NCBI GenBank assembly: GCA_947589315.1
Contig: CANPZE010000005.1
Span: forward strand, 1 to 64,000
Origin: an uncultured Lachnospiraceae bacterium
GTDB lineage: Bacteria > Bacillota > Clostridia > Lachnospirales > Lachnospiraceae
DNA: 64,000 nt
Direction: 5' to 3'
The notes under the pieces are model-generated. The model was given only the letters and a program-made list of their open reading frames with translations. It searched no databases and was not told where the DNA came from. This document shows, one piece after another, positions 18,535 to 28,730 of this stretch (the stretch's first letter is position 1; every line of letters begins with the position of its first letter). The position numbers and the translations under genes were made by a program.

Positions 18535-21498
18535 TTAAGATAAAGGGACCAGTGTCTGGAACAATTCCTTCTCTTCCTCCAGATGCTGCTCATTCCCGAT
18601 CACACAGAGATTATCCTCCTCCGCTATCGCTTCTATGACCGGGGCAGTCTCCCTAATGTCCTGGCAGGAACAGGAAAGCACCTGCTCCCTCTCCGTTTGC
18701 AGGACCTCCAGGGGCAGTTCCGTAAAATATGCTGACATGGAACGGTTTCCCTTCATGGCCGGCGTCAGCGGCGTATCCATCCCACTGATCGTGCCAATGA
18801 TCGTCTTGAGGATTTCCCTTTCATCTGCCTGATATTCCTTCAGATATCTGGCGGCATTCCGATATACCTGAAGCGTAACGGACAGATTAGGATCCCGGTA
18901 AGAAGTAAAGAACCCTTCCTTCTCCCTGTTAAACTGGCATGCCACACCGTAGGCGCCGCCCTTGACCCGGACCTCGTTCCACAGGTAGTCGTAATTCAGA
19001 AGATGGCGCACGACCTGCAGGGCGCCGTAGTTCGCCTGGGATATCTTCTGGAAACTGCCTGCCACCGCGACATATTGGATCTTCGCCGGCGTCAGAAAGC
19101 CTTCCTGGCGTTTTACCGGATCGATGCGATAGGAACGGAGTACCGCTGGAGCCTCTGACGGTTCCTTCCCCTCGAAGCTTTCCAGCTCCTTAAGAAATGC
19201 CGGCAGCGCCGCCTCCACTGCCCTCAGCCCTTCCTGATCCGCCGTACAGGACAGCTGCATGCCTTCTTTCTTTAATAAGCGCTGCAGGAGAACCCTGCAG
19301 CCCGCCTTCAGTCTCTCCTTCTCCTCTTCAAAATGTTCCTCCAGCTGCACCAGGTACTGATAATACTCAATGCCCACAGAGGCGTCAAGCAGCCATGCAG
19401 TGCGGGAATAATAGGCGGACGCCCGGGCCGCAGCCGCCTGATGTCCTGATGTCATCAGACGCACCTTCAAGCGGGAACGCGTCTCCGCCACTACTTCCTT
19501 CAGATGCTTATCATCCTCAAATAAGGTCTGGAACAGCATTTCCCCGATAAGCCCCAGTCCTTCCGCTGCCTTGTCAGCCAGCACCTTCGTCCTTACTTCA
19601 AACTTCAGCAGATACTCCTCCGGCCTCTGATATTTTTTGAATACCACAACATCGGAAGAAATGCCCCCTGTATAGAAATTAGTCTCTGTATCAAATTCCA
19701 TATAGCTATGCTTCCGGGTATCCATATATCCCAGCAGCGTAGCCAGAAAGCTCATCTGGGGCATATATTCTTCCAGGTCTTCCCCATCAAAAAATAAGCT
19801 AAGATAGACAATGCCGTTGGTATTGATATTATGGTGTATTGTCTTCACGCCATGGAGCTTCCGCTCCTCATTGTAAAAGGGCTGTACCTTATGAGAGATA
19901 TCCTCCCGGCTCAGCATAGGGATCTTTTCGAGGATCTCGCGGGGGGTAGGCTCCTCCTGGTAGGCCTTCAGCGCTTTGGTCTGACGGATCAGCTCTTCTA
20001 TCTCCTCCCGGGTCAGGCTGGCCTTATAAGCTGCCAGGCGCTCCCTCTCCTTCTTCTCATTCTCAGCCGCCAGCCCCAGCTTAGGTATCATTTCTATCAA
20101 AATGGCATGTGGATTGTCCAGAAGATAGGACTGGATCAATTCTTCATAATACCGGGTCCCCAGCTTCTCCCGGAGAAAACGATAGTAATCCTCGTAACGC
20201 AGCGCTATATAAGGCTTCTCATCGTCATAAAGCCAGGTCTTCATGGTCCGGATCCCATACATCAGCCCTTTGGGATAGGAACCATAATCAGCCTCTCTCT
20301 CCCGAAATTCCATCCCATTAATCGCCGCTTCCAATGTCTTGCGGTCCAGCCCTTCCTTTACCAGACGCTCCAATGTGGAGCGAATGATCTGATAGAATTT
20401 CTCTCTCTGCCCTGCCCGGGCATTTTTCGTCACAATGGCAAAATAACTTTGCTGCAGGATATCACAGAAATCTACATCCACATCATTGCCGATGCCTGCA
20501 TCCAGCAAAGCCTGTTTTAACGGCGCTCCCGGCATATCCACCAGTACATAGGACAGCAGGTCAAATGCCCGGCATGTCTCCTGATCCATAGTGATATCCA
20601 TGGCAGTGGCGAAACCATAATAGGTTTTCTCCGTACAGTCCGCATTTTGGGACACTGCGTATTCTTGGGAGAGACGTTTCATTTGGGAGAAAGGCTTCTG
20701 CATCTGGATCTCTGACCGGGGTGAAATGGCGGGAAAATCTTTCAGGTAATGGGCGTCCATCCAGTTCAGCCTCTCCTCCACATCCATATCCCCATACAGA
20801 TAGATATAGCTATTGCTGGGATGATAATATCTGCGGTGGAAATCCAGATAGTCCTCATAAGTCAGATCCGGAATGCAGGCGGGATCGCCGCCAGATTCAT
20901 TTCCATATGTGTTGTCCGGGAAAAGACTGTTCATAATGAACCGCTCCATGACCCCCTCTTCCGAGGAAAACGCCCCCTTCATTTCATTGTATACTACGCC
21001 ATTATATATGATGGGGTCCTCAGGGTCGTTAATTTCATAGTGCCAGCCCTCCTGCTTAAAGATCTCTTCCTTCTCATATATGTTGGGATAGAATACCGCA
21101 TCCATATAGACATGCATCAGATTCTCAAAATCCTTCTGATTGCAGCTGGCTACAGGATACAGGGTCTTATCCGGGTAGGTGCTGGCATTCAGGAAGGTAT
21201 TCAGGGATCCCTTCACCAGCTCTACAAAGGGATCTTTGGCAGGGAAATTGCGGGAACCGCAAAGTACAGTATGTTCAATAATATGAGGGACGCCGGTAGC
21301 ATCCTGGGGCGGCGTGCGAAAACCAATAGAAAATACTTTATTGTCGTCTTCGTTGCTCAACACCATTACCCTGGCCTGGCTCAGCCGATGGCGGAGCACC
21401 AGAACAAAACTGTCTACCTCCTTTACGTATTCTGACTTCTCCAGCGCATAGCTGTCCGGAAGCTTTAACTCATCCATACTTTTGATACTTGCTGCCAT
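18535..21498 (-). CDS. M16C (PreP-like) zinc metallopeptidase
   Basis: The 987-residue protein belongs to the insulinase family, M16C branch (presequence-protease-like). The inverted zinc motif HxxEH is His72-Ile-Ile-Glu-His76 (GVPHIIEHTVLCGS), and the distal glutamate is likely in YNEMKGAFSSEEGVM. The active N-terminal half and inactive C-terminal half give the usual length of about 970-1000 residues. There is no signal peptide, so it should degrade peptides in the cytoplasm. The ATG has AGGAGG upstream. It is the first gene of an operon with era, yqzL and recO. Confidence 0.93.
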   Translation of the reverse strand: MAASIKSMDELKLPDSYALEKSEYVKEVDSFVLVLRHRLSQARVMVLSNEDDNKVFSIGFRTPPQDATGVPHIIEHTVLCGSRNFPAKDPFVELVKGSLNTFLNASTYPDKTLYPVASCNQKDFENLMHVYMDAVFYPNIYEKEEIFKQEGWHYEINDPEDPIIYNGVVYNEMKGAFSSEEGVMERFIMNSLFPDNTYGNESGGDPACIPDLTYEDYLDFHRRYYHPSNSYIYLYGDMDVEERLNWMDAHYLKDFPAISPRSEIQMQKPFSQMKRLSQEYAVSQNADCTEKTYYGFATAMDITMDQETCRAFDLLSYVLVDMPGAPLKQALLDAGIGNDVDVDFCDILQQSYFAIVTKNARAGQREKFYQIIRSTLERLVKEGLDRKTLEAAINGMEFREREADYGSYPKGLMYGIRTMKTWLYDDEKPYIALRYEDYYRFLREKLGTRYYEELIQSYLLDNPHAILIEMIPKLGLAAENEKKERERLAAYKASLTREEIEELIRQTKALKAYQEEPTPREILEKIPMLSREDISHKVQPFYNEERKLHGVKTIHHNINTNGIVYLSLFFDGEDLEEYMPQMSFLATLLGYMDTRKHSYMEFDTETNFYTGGISSDVVVFKKYQRPEEYLLKFEVRTKVLADKAAEGLGLIGEMLFQTLFEDDKHLKEVVAETRSRLKVRLMTSGHQAAAARASAYYSRTAWLLDASVGIEYYQYLVQLEEHFEEEKERLKAGCRVLLQRLLKKEGMQLSCTADQEGLRAVEAALPAFLKELESFEGKEPSEAPAVLRSYRIDPVKRQEGFLTPAKIQYVAVAGSFQKISQANYGALQVVRHLLNYDYLWNEVRVKGGAYGVACQFNREKEGFFTSYRDPNLSVTLQVYRNAARYLKEYQADEREILKTIIGTISGMDTPLTPAMKGNRSMSAYFTELPLEVLQTEREQVLSCSCQDIRETAPVIEAIAEEDNLCVIGNEQHLEEEKELFQTLVPLS

Positions 21499-21516
21499 TC
21501 TGTCCTCCTGCTATTT

Positions 21517-23004
21517 TTATTCTTCATATAACCGCTCAAAACGCTCATAAGCCTCATCCCATGCTTCTTTGTCCCGGGGAAGGATTTCCCTGGTCTGGAA
21601 AGAAGCATCCAGGATCCGGCATTTCTCTTCTCTGGTCTGGTATGCGCCTGCAGAGCGAAGCTGTTCCATCACATTCCCCACTGCGGTCGCCTCGCTGGCT
21701 CCTGTAATCACGGGGATTCCCAGGGCATTCGCAGTAAACTGGTTCAGCAGATGGTTCTGGGCTCCGCCGCCTACGGTATAAAGCTTCTCCTCCCAAGTAA
21801 TGTAAGGTTTCAGCCTATTGTATACCTGGCGGTATTTTAAAGCCAGGCTTTCCAGGATGCACCGCACCAGAGCTCCATCATTTTCCGGTATGGGCTGCCC
21901 TGTTTTCTTACAGTATTCCCGAATCTTCCGGGGATAATCTCCCGGCTGCATAAAATCCTCTGGCCGGATAAAGCTGCGCAGCTGCGGCTCTTTTTCTGCC
22001 TGCTGGGCCAGTTGGACGAAGGTATAGCTTCTGCCGGCCCGTTCCAGGTTCCTGCGAAGCTCCTGCTGCATCCACAGCCCATTGATATTCACAGTGGGGC
22101 GATAACCGCCATCGCTGGTCCCCTCGTTAGATATCTTTCCGGAGATAATGTCCTCCCCCTCTAAAAGCTTCCGGGAGGAAATGCCCAGTAAGGACCAGGT
22201 TCCGCTGGAAAGGAATGTAAATTCGTCTTCCCTGGCCGGTACAGCCGCTACGGCGCATGCCGTGTCGTGACCGGACACAGATACTACATGCAGTTCCTTC
22301 TGTCCCGTCTCTTCTATGATCTCCGGACGCAGTCCGCCCAGATCTCTTCCGGACAGGTCTACAGCAGTAAAAAGCCGTTCCGGGATCCCCAGTTCCTTCA
22401 TGACATCGCCAGCCCAGGCTTTGTCCTTCATGCTGTAAAGCTGGCTGGTGGAAGCAATGGAGTATTCACTGTGCCTGACCCCGGTAAAAAGATATTCAAT
22501 CAGGTTGGGCATAAATAAGAGGGTCTCTGCGGCTTCCAGCTGGCTGGCCATATGCTGCTTCATATAACATAGCTTATACAGGGTATTATATGCCAGGCTT
22601 GCGATCCCGGTTCTTGCAAAGGCCCGCCGTTCTCCCTCCCGCACTGCTTCTGCCCCAGTCTCCCCTCCTGCCAGAAGGGCCAGGACCCGGTTCATATTTT
22701 CTTCATCCAGGGCGGCGTCCCGGTAGCTGAGGGGCAGCCCCAGCAGATTGCCTTCCCGGTCCAGCAGGCCGCAGTCCACTCCCCAGGTATCAAAGCCTAC
22801 GCTTGTAAGAGGCTCCTGACACCGCCGCAGCCCCTCTTTCATCTCCTCCATCAGAGACAGGATATTCCAATATGCATGGCCATTCATAATACTGAAATTG
22901 TGAGGGAAGCGGTGTATCTCTTCCAATACGATCCGCTCCCCGTCAAAACGTGCCAGGATTCCTCTTCCGCTGCTGGCACCCAGATCAAAGGATAATACGT
23001 TCAC
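21517..23004 (-). CDS. rhaB: Rhamnulokinase
   Basis: This 495-residue FGGY-family kinase phosphorylates L-rhamnulose at C-1. The N-terminal SFDLGASSGRG and WGVDCGLL are typical of RhaB, and the C-terminal half carries SVSGHDTACAV, FLSSGTWSLLG and a GGGAQN loop. It lies downstream of a class II aldolase in the same direction. The isomerase, transporter and regulator for rhamnose are not in the window. A strong hairpin lies between the two genes. Confidence 0.92.
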   Translation of the reverse strand: MNVLSFDLGASSGRGILARFDGERIVLEEIHRFPHNFSIMNGHAYWNILSLMEEMKEGLRRCQEPLTSVGFDTWGVDCGLLDREGNLLGLPLSYRDAALDEENMNRVLALLAGGETGAEAVREGERRAFARTGIASLAYNTLYKLCYMKQHMASQLEAAETLLFMPNLIEYLFTGVRHSEYSIASTSQLYSMKDKAWAGDVMKELGIPERLFTAVDLSGRDLGGLRPEIIEETGQKELHVVSVSGHDTACAVAAVPAREDEFTFLSSGTWSLLGISSRKLLEGEDIISGKISNEGTSDGGYRPTVNINGLWMQQELRRNLERAGRSYTFVQLAQQAEKEPQLRSFIRPEDFMQPGDYPRKIREYCKKTGQPIPENDGALVRCILESLALKYRQVYNRLKPYITWEEKLYTVGGGAQNHLLNQFTANALGIPVITGASEATAVGNVMEQLRSAGAYQTREEKCRILDASFQTREILPRDKEAWDEAYERFERLYEE

Positions 23005-23034
23005 AGTAACCTCCTGATATATTCTGATGCATAA

Positions 23035-23059
23035 CCAGGGGGCAGTGTCTGCCCCCTGG
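23035..23059 (-). terminator. Perfect 11-bp hairpin between aldolase and rhamnulokinase genes
   Basis: The arms at 23035-23045 and 23049-23059 are perfect complements (CCAGGGGGCAG and its reverse complement) around a 3-base loop. No T run follows on either strand, so it could be an mRNA processing or stability element rather than a simple terminator. Confidence 0.6.
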
Positions 23060-23066
23060 CCATAGA

Positions 23067-23753
23067 TTATTTAGAATACTTTTTATATCCCGGATGCTTT
23101 CCGGTCACACCATACTGCTGCCGCATGCTGATAAGACGGTCAATATTCTCTCTGGACAGTTCCTGCGCCCCGCCCAGCAAATGGGCATTCAGGCTGATCT
23201 TAGCAAAGAGTTCCAGGGATTCCATACGATAGTATGCCGTCACTACATCTGCGCCTACCGCCAGTGCGCCATGATTCTGCAAAAGCATTACATCATGTTC
23301 CCCCAGGTAGGGAGCAATGGCATCCGGTACTTCATTGGTGGATGGAGTTCCATAGGGCGTCACCGGTACCGACCCGATGGCAATCACTGTCTCGATCATA
23401 GAATACTCATCCAGAGGCACATTAGCTACGGCATAGCCTGTAGCTACCGGGGGATGGGCGTGTACTACAGACCCTACATCCTCACGCTCTGCATAACATC
23501 TTAGATGCATCTTGATCTCAGAAGAGGGACGGTATCCCTCCAGCGCTTCCAGTACCTTTCCTTCGCTGTCAATGCGCACCAGCTTCTCTGGCGTAATAAA
23601 GCTCTTACTGATCCCAGTAGGCGTAGCGAGGAAGGTACCGTCCGGCAGCTTCACCGATACATTTCCATCATTGGCTGCCACCCAGCCCAGCTGCCACATC
23701 TTATGGCAGACATCACAAATCTGTTCTCTCAATTCCATGTAACTCAGTTCCAT
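23067..23753 (-). CDS. Class II aldolase, L-fuculose/rhamnulose-phosphate type
   Basis: This 228-residue zinc aldolase cleaves a deoxyhexulose 1-phosphate into DHAP and lactaldehyde. The catalytic glutamate is Glu79 (PSSEIKMH); zinc ligands are His98 and His100 (VVHAHPP) and His161 (QNHGAL). The length is that of FucA. Next to rhaB it would most simply serve rhamnose breakdown, and one enzyme may serve both fucose and rhamnose, as in other gut Clostridia (inference). The ATG at 23753 lies just upstream of the aldolase domain. Confidence 0.88.
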   Translation of the reverse strand: MELSYMELREQICDVCHKMWQLGWVAANDGNVSVKLPDGTFLATPTGISKSFITPEKLVRIDSEGKVLEALEGYRPSSEIKMHLRCYAEREDVGSVVHAHPPVATGYAVANVPLDEYSMIETVIAIGSVPVTPYGTPSTNEVPDAIAPYLGEHDVMLLQNHGALAVGADVVTAYYRMESLELFAKISLNAHLLGGAQELSRENIDRLISMRQQYGVTGKHPGYKKYSK

Positions 23754-23785
23754 AATTGCCTCCTTATTCCTTTTGCATGTTATAT

Positions 23786-25714
23786 TTATGCGCCTGCCAT
23801 TTCCGCTTCCTCCAGATACCGGAGAAATTCCGGTCCGGGCAGCGGACGGGAGAAATGATATCCCTGGAGATAGTCTCCCTTCAGCCTGCGCAGGATTTCA
23901 ATGTGCTCTTCATTCTCGATCCCTTCTGCAATGATCATCTTACCTTCCGACTGGATCATAGGGATCAATATATTCAGAAAACTATTTTTGCCTTCGCTGT
24001 AAGACCACACCAGGCTTTTATCGATCTTTACGTATTTGATAGGCAGAAGCAGCATACTGGTCAGGCTCGAATATCCTGTTCCAAAATCATCCAGGGCGAT
24101 CTCTGCCCCTACCTCGCTCAGCCGCTCCAAAGTATGCTGGATCTCGTCTCTGTCATTCAGGGCGCTCTCGGTAATCTCCAAATGAATCCGGGACATGGGG
24201 ATCCCATATTCCTCAGCAATACGCACCAAATCATCTGCCAGCCCCTCGTAACAGCACTGGACAGGAGAAAGATTGATATTCATATTTTCAATCCCCATGT
24301 CAAAGATATGGTTCTGGCTGGCAAAAATACAGGCTTTGCGGTATATCTGCTCTCCCAGCTGTATGATCGTCCGATTCTCTTCCGCCACATGGATAAAGAA
24401 CTCGGGATTAATAAAGTTTTTATCTTTGTCCTTTAAACGGGACAGCACTTCCAGGGAAGTGATCCTTTTCTTCTCCATAGAGTATACCGGCTGAAAATAG
24501 ATCTCAATGCTGTCATCCAGGATCGCCTCTTCTACCAGTTGGGCTACCTTCTGCCGTTCCTGTTCTTCTGCCAGCGTCTTGTTGGACAGGTGGATCAGTT
24601 CTCCCGGCCTGTGGTGCCCGATATGGTCCGACCGGGCATAGCTGATCCTCTGCAGCAGCTGTTCTGAATCTTCACAATCCTCCGGGGTATCCACCACATA
24701 GAAGCTATATTGGTGTACAATCTCCTCCCCCTGGATGTTCCAGGTCTCCGGAAGCTCCTCAAAAAGCCGGCGGTAAATGGCCCTGGACTCCTCGGGGCTG
24801 TCTAAAATAACGGCAAATGTAGAGGCGGCAATGTGATAAAAGGTCTTTTTCCGAAATTTATGGGAAACCCGGTTGATAATCTTTGCGATCTCCCTCTGAA
24901 TCTCCGTCAGCCGGGCATCGTCATACATTTCTGTCATGGCTGTATAATTCTGAATGCGCAGGATCAGGAAGGAGCTTTCCACTCCATAGGTCATGCGCTC
25001 CCGCAACACTTCCTCAAAGCCATGCATCTTAAAGAAGCCTGTCACCTCATCCATGTAGTAATCCGATCCCTGGACAAACAGGAAGCACAGAAGCACTACT
25101 AGCGGGATCACGGTGTACAGAAGCAGCACTTTCCCTCTGATAAGGTACTGAACAATGATAGCTGCAAAGATGGATGCATTGAATGCGCCTATCAGAAAAA
25201 CCTGCCTTCTCCGGATGCCCTGGGGATGTCGGCCCACATACACTACAGGCAGGATCAGATAGAAGCACACTACCAGAAGAACTACCAGATATCCCAGCTT
25301 CCATCGGATCATCCCATCCGCCCCAAAGCAGAAGATCAGTTCCAGCTTCATGTTGATAAGGCACAGAAGCACTCCGATGCCATAGGGAAGAAACAGCTTA
25401 ACGCCCTGGCGGGGGATCAGCCCCAGATGCCGGCTCCAAGCCAGAATATATCCTGCATATATTACGAATGTGGTCTGATGGAATATCAAAAACAGATTTT
25501 CCAACAGGCTCTTAAGCCAAACGGGCTGCCGGGAGAGCAGAACCATCCCTGCAGATACATTCAGCCCCGCTGAGACCACTACCACCATGATCAGCGCATA
25601 AAATATTTTATTACGATAAATATCCAAATGTTTTTGCCTGTGATAACTCATGAAGACAAGCAATAACAGGCCGGCCATTGCCAGCTCATAATGCACATTT
25701 ACCTGCATACACAT
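23786..25714 (-). CDS. Membrane EAL-domain protein, likely active c-di-GMP phosphodiesterase
   Basis: The 642-residue protein has about seven N-terminal membrane helices (residues 5-215), a degenerate GGDEF-like region (about 225-370) lacking the GGDEF signature, and a C-terminal EAL domain (about 395-635). The EAL key residues all appear: Glu in EVLSR, Asn in NINLSP, Glu in EITES, the Asp pair in LDDFGTGYSS, Lys in VKIDKSL, Glu in AEGIEN and Gln in LQGYHFSRPLP. This supports hydrolysis of cyclic-di-GMP at the membrane. It lies directly downstream of a degenerate paralogue. Confidence 0.88.
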   Translation of the reverse strand: MCMQVNVHYELAMAGLLLLVFMSYHRQKHLDIYRNKIFYALIMVVVVSAGLNVSAGMVLLSRQPVWLKSLLENLFLIFHQTTFVIYAGYILAWSRHLGLIPRQGVKLFLPYGIGVLLCLINMKLELIFCFGADGMIRWKLGYLVVLLVVCFYLILPVVYVGRHPQGIRRRQVFLIGAFNASIFAAIIVQYLIRGKVLLLYTVIPLVVLLCFLFVQGSDYYMDEVTGFFKMHGFEEVLRERMTYGVESSFLILRIQNYTAMTEMYDDARLTEIQREIAKIINRVSHKFRKKTFYHIAASTFAVILDSPEESRAIYRRLFEELPETWNIQGEEIVHQYSFYVVDTPEDCEDSEQLLQRISYARSDHIGHHRPGELIHLSNKTLAEEQERQKVAQLVEEAILDDSIEIYFQPVYSMEKKRITSLEVLSRLKDKDKNFINPEFFIHVAEENRTIIQLGEQIYRKACIFASQNHIFDMGIENMNINLSPVQCCYEGLADDLVRIAEEYGIPMSRIHLEITESALNDRDEIQHTLERLSEVGAEIALDDFGTGYSSLTSMLLLPIKYVKIDKSLVWSYSEGKNSFLNILIPMIQSEGKMIIAEGIENEEHIEILRRLKGDYLQGYHFSRPLPGPEFLRYLEEAEMAGA

Positions 25715-25727
25715 TCTCCATTCCTTC

Positions 25728-27653
25728 TCAGACTGCGATCTTTCCTGTTTTCATCAACACCATTAATTTCTCCGCCGCCATAGGTTTGGCATACAGATCG
25801 CCCTGAAGATAATCCGGCGTCATATGCCGGAGCTTCTCCAGATCCTCCTGGGAATCAATCCCATCCAGCCCTATTTGAAAGCCTGCTTCCTGCAACATTT
25901 TCACCTGGTATTCCAGGATCTCACTTTCCCCGGAACAATACCATTTTATCAGATCCCGGTGGATCTTTACAATATCAAAGGGCATATCCATTATGCTTTG
26001 AAGATTGCACACGTTTATGCCGTATTGATCTAATAAGAGACAAGCCCCCGCTTCTTTTAGGAGAGAGGCGTATTGGAACATCACTTCATAGGATACCCCC
26101 ATATCCTCCGTGATCTCCAGGCAGATCCTGTCCATAGGCACCTTATACTTGGCCGCAATATCCTGATAGCTCCGGACCATTATCTCTGAACAGATCTGCA
26201 GCGGCAGGATATTGATATGCAGCCGTTGGATCCCATGATCCAGAATATGCTCCCTGGTCACTAAATCCAACACATTCTCTAAGAAGATGCTGCCTATCGC
26301 ATTCATACAGCCCATTTCCTTAGCTACTTCCATAATATCTTCCATGGGGATGGTCTCCCCGTTATCTTTGTTCATAAACAAAAGGCATTCCAGTCCCACA
26401 GTCCTGCCAACTTGGGCATCGATCACAGGAACAAACCGGATCTCATTCTCTCTGGTCGCCAATATCCTCTTGAGCTTACGCCCGATCAGAAGTTCTGTAT
26501 CCACTGCCTCCTTGACCGAACCTTCATACCGCATCAGTTTCCTTTTATCCGTCTGGAATTTTAACTGGCGCTTCATGCTGGAAAGGATCTGATAGAAATC
26601 TCCCGGATTATCCTGCGCCTCCTCCATAGTCAGCAGGTAAAAAGCGTAATTAATAACAATCGTCCGATTGTCAATGCGCATGGTCTGAGGCAAGGCGCGA
26701 AGTGCGTCTTCATATACTCTTATGCCCTCTTCCACGCTTTTCTGCATTACCAGAAATTCTGAACTGTGGATATGGAACTGATTGTGCCGTCCTCCCAGCT
26801 TTCGCAGAACACTCCCAATCTGCCCCATTACCTGGGCAATCCCTTCTTCATCACAAATATTGGCGATATTCTGATAATTCTGAATATCTATGGAAAGGCA
26901 GGCAAAATCCTGCTGATACAGGCATTGCTCCTGCACTACCCTGCGGAATCCGGCACGCGAGAATCCTCCGCTGATCCTGTCTGAATATCGTTCCTTGTTC
27001 TGGAAAAACATATAGCAGTATGCCACCAGAAGGGACATGGAATAATATAGCAGGCAGCTGCTTCCCTTCCAGACATAATACTGGAAGAAGATTGTCAGCA
27101 ATGGCAATACGAGCAGGACCAGCATACATATCTTCCGGATCGGGCGGATTTCTTTCCCTGCGCTCAGGATCGTCCCGACTACTGCCAGCCAGTATCCTAA
27201 AATGACCAGGGCCGCCAGGGAGCTTCCTCCTCCCAACTCTACGCCTTTTTTATCCCCTATATAATAAAAGACAATATGATTCCAGGGAGAGGTGATAAAA
27301 AGAAGGCACACAACGGCGGCAGGCGCCAGTACCACCAGGAAAAGCTTGTCATGGATAAAATCCAGCCTCTCTGTCAGGGCCAGCAGATACGTCAAAAATA
27401 CTACCAGCATGATAACCATGCCCGCCGCTGCCAGGCCGGCGGCCAGCCCCCGGGCCTCTTCGGTATGGAAGAAGCGGTGTTTCCAGAGCCAGCTGGCAGT
27501 AATATCAATCAGGGAAACCAATACAGAAACGCACAGCATTATCTGGAACACTACGTTAGCCCGCAGCATCAGCCAGTTCTTCCTGTGATAACAGGCGATC
27601 ATAATGACCAAAAAAACTGCTGCCATCAATTCATATGCATATTCATATCCCAT
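25728..27653 (-). CDS. Membrane EAL-domain protein with degenerate active site
   Basis: This 641-residue paralogue has the same layout as its neighbour: N-terminal membrane helices, degenerate GGDEF-like region, EAL domain. Its EAL site is damaged. The usual ExLxR reads ECLLF (arginine lost), the Asp pair DDFGTG reads LDQYGI, KID reads KIH, and the AEGIE glutamate reads LDGID. It is therefore probably a sensor, ligand-binding or partner protein and not a phosphodiesterase. It starts 25 bases after the stop of the GGDEF gene and ends 13 bases before the intact EAL gene. Confidence 0.85.
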   Translation of the reverse strand: MGYEYAYELMAAVFLVIMIACYHRKNWLMLRANVVFQIMLCVSVLVSLIDITASWLWKHRFFHTEEARGLAAGLAAAGMVIMLVVFLTYLLALTERLDFIHDKLFLVVLAPAAVVCLLFITSPWNHIVFYYIGDKKGVELGGGSSLAALVILGYWLAVVGTILSAGKEIRPIRKICMLVLLVLPLLTIFFQYYVWKGSSCLLYYSMSLLVAYCYMFFQNKERYSDRISGGFSRAGFRRVVQEQCLYQQDFACLSIDIQNYQNIANICDEEGIAQVMGQIGSVLRKLGGRHNQFHIHSSEFLVMQKSVEEGIRVYEDALRALPQTMRIDNRTIVINYAFYLLTMEEAQDNPGDFYQILSSMKRQLKFQTDKRKLMRYEGSVKEAVDTELLIGRKLKRILATRENEIRFVPVIDAQVGRTVGLECLLFMNKDNGETIPMEDIMEVAKEMGCMNAIGSIFLENVLDLVTREHILDHGIQRLHINILPLQICSEIMVRSYQDIAAKYKVPMDRICLEITEDMGVSYEVMFQYASLLKEAGACLLLDQYGINVCNLQSIMDMPFDIVKIHRDLIKWYCSGESEILEYQVKMLQEAGFQIGLDGIDSQEDLEKLRHMTPDYLQGDLYAKPMAAEKLMVLMKTGKIAV

Positions 27654-27678
27654 ATGCTTCCCTCCAGTGATCTATCTC

Positions 27679-28701
27679 TTATAAGTTCGTACTGCTATTT
27701 TTATAGATATTGAACCGGTCTTTCCCGGAACGCTTGGACAGATACAGGGCTTTATCTGCCTTCTGGTAAATCGTCTCAAAATCTGTGCCAAAATCCGGCG
27801 CCACAGCGATCCCAATGCTGCAGGAGACCTCTACGGCTGTATCCGAATTGGCATAGGTGGCTTTCAGCGCCTTGCGCACGATTTCCGCCTTTTCCTGAAT
27901 ATATCTGCGCAGGTTATCTGCATCAAAGGCTTCAAAAGAAGTACAGACCGCAAATTCATCTCCTCCCAGCCTTCCTATCGCAGCATTCACTTTAAAAATC
28001 TCCTTCAGCCTGGCCGCCGTATCAGCGATCACTTTATCGCCATAAATGTGTCCCAGCGTGTCATTGATCTTTTTAAAATTATCTATATCGATCATAAAAA
28101 AGATCTGATGCTCATCGTCCTTTCTCTCTGCCAGAGCCTCCCGAACCCGTTTCTCCATTGTCTTTTTATTGTAGATCCCAGTGAGCAGGTCATTCTCTGC
28201 CCTCTGTTGCAATTTTTTCTCCTGGCTCCTCTCCTTATTGATATCCTTCAGCACGACCACCAGCCGCTTATTCACATCCATCTTGTCCCTGGTCAGCGTT
28301 GCCTGAAGGGAATACCAGCTATAATCACCGTCCGCATTCCGGATCCGCAGCTCTGTCTCATAATGGCGTTCCGCACTATCTAAAAAATTGCTGATCCCAC
28401 TTCGTATAGAGCCATCGTTCCTATGCACCCAATCATATACTTCGTAAACCCCTTCTCCCCGCATATTGCTGGGAAGCCCGCCAAAGAGCTGGTCCCGCGC
28501 CCCTGATATGCGCAGCAGCCGTTTCCGAAAGGAATAATCCAGCCAGATCTCCCTGCTCTGCTCTTCCAAAAGCAAACGCATGGACAATTCCCGTTTATCC
28601 CTCTGCAGGATTCGGAATAATACAAAGATCGCTCCCCCTGCCGCCAGAATCAGTATCACTACTCCCAGCAACAGCAGCTTTCCGAATAAATCCTCCCACA
28701 T
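27679..28701 (-). CDS. PAS-GGDEF diguanylate cyclase
   Basis: The 340-residue protein has one N-terminal membrane helix (about residues 10-30), a PAS-like domain (about 45-160) and a C-terminal GGDEF domain with an intact GRLGGDEFAV motif, so it should make cyclic-di-GMP. No RxxD inhibitory site is seen five residues before GGDEF. It heads a three-gene run with two EAL proteins. A TATAAT and three TTGTCA repeats lie upstream. Confidence 0.9.
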   Translation of the reverse strand: MWEDLFGKLLLLGVVILILAAGGAIFVLFRILQRDKRELSMRLLLEEQSREIWLDYSFRKRLLRISGARDQLFGGLPSNMRGEGVYEVYDWVHRNDGSIRSGISNFLDSAERHYETELRIRNADGDYSWYSLQATLTRDKMDVNKRLVVVLKDINKERSQEKKLQQRAENDLLTGIYNKKTMEKRVREALAERKDDEHQIFFMIDIDNFKKINDTLGHIYGDKVIADTAARLKEIFKVNAAIGRLGGDEFAVCTSFEAFDADNLRRYIQEKAEIVRKALKATYANSDTAVEVSCSIGIAVAPDFGTDFETIYQKADKALYLSKRSGKDRFNIYKNSSTNL

Positions 28702-28730
28702 AAGTTTTCTCTCCCGCTATGTCGCTATCA

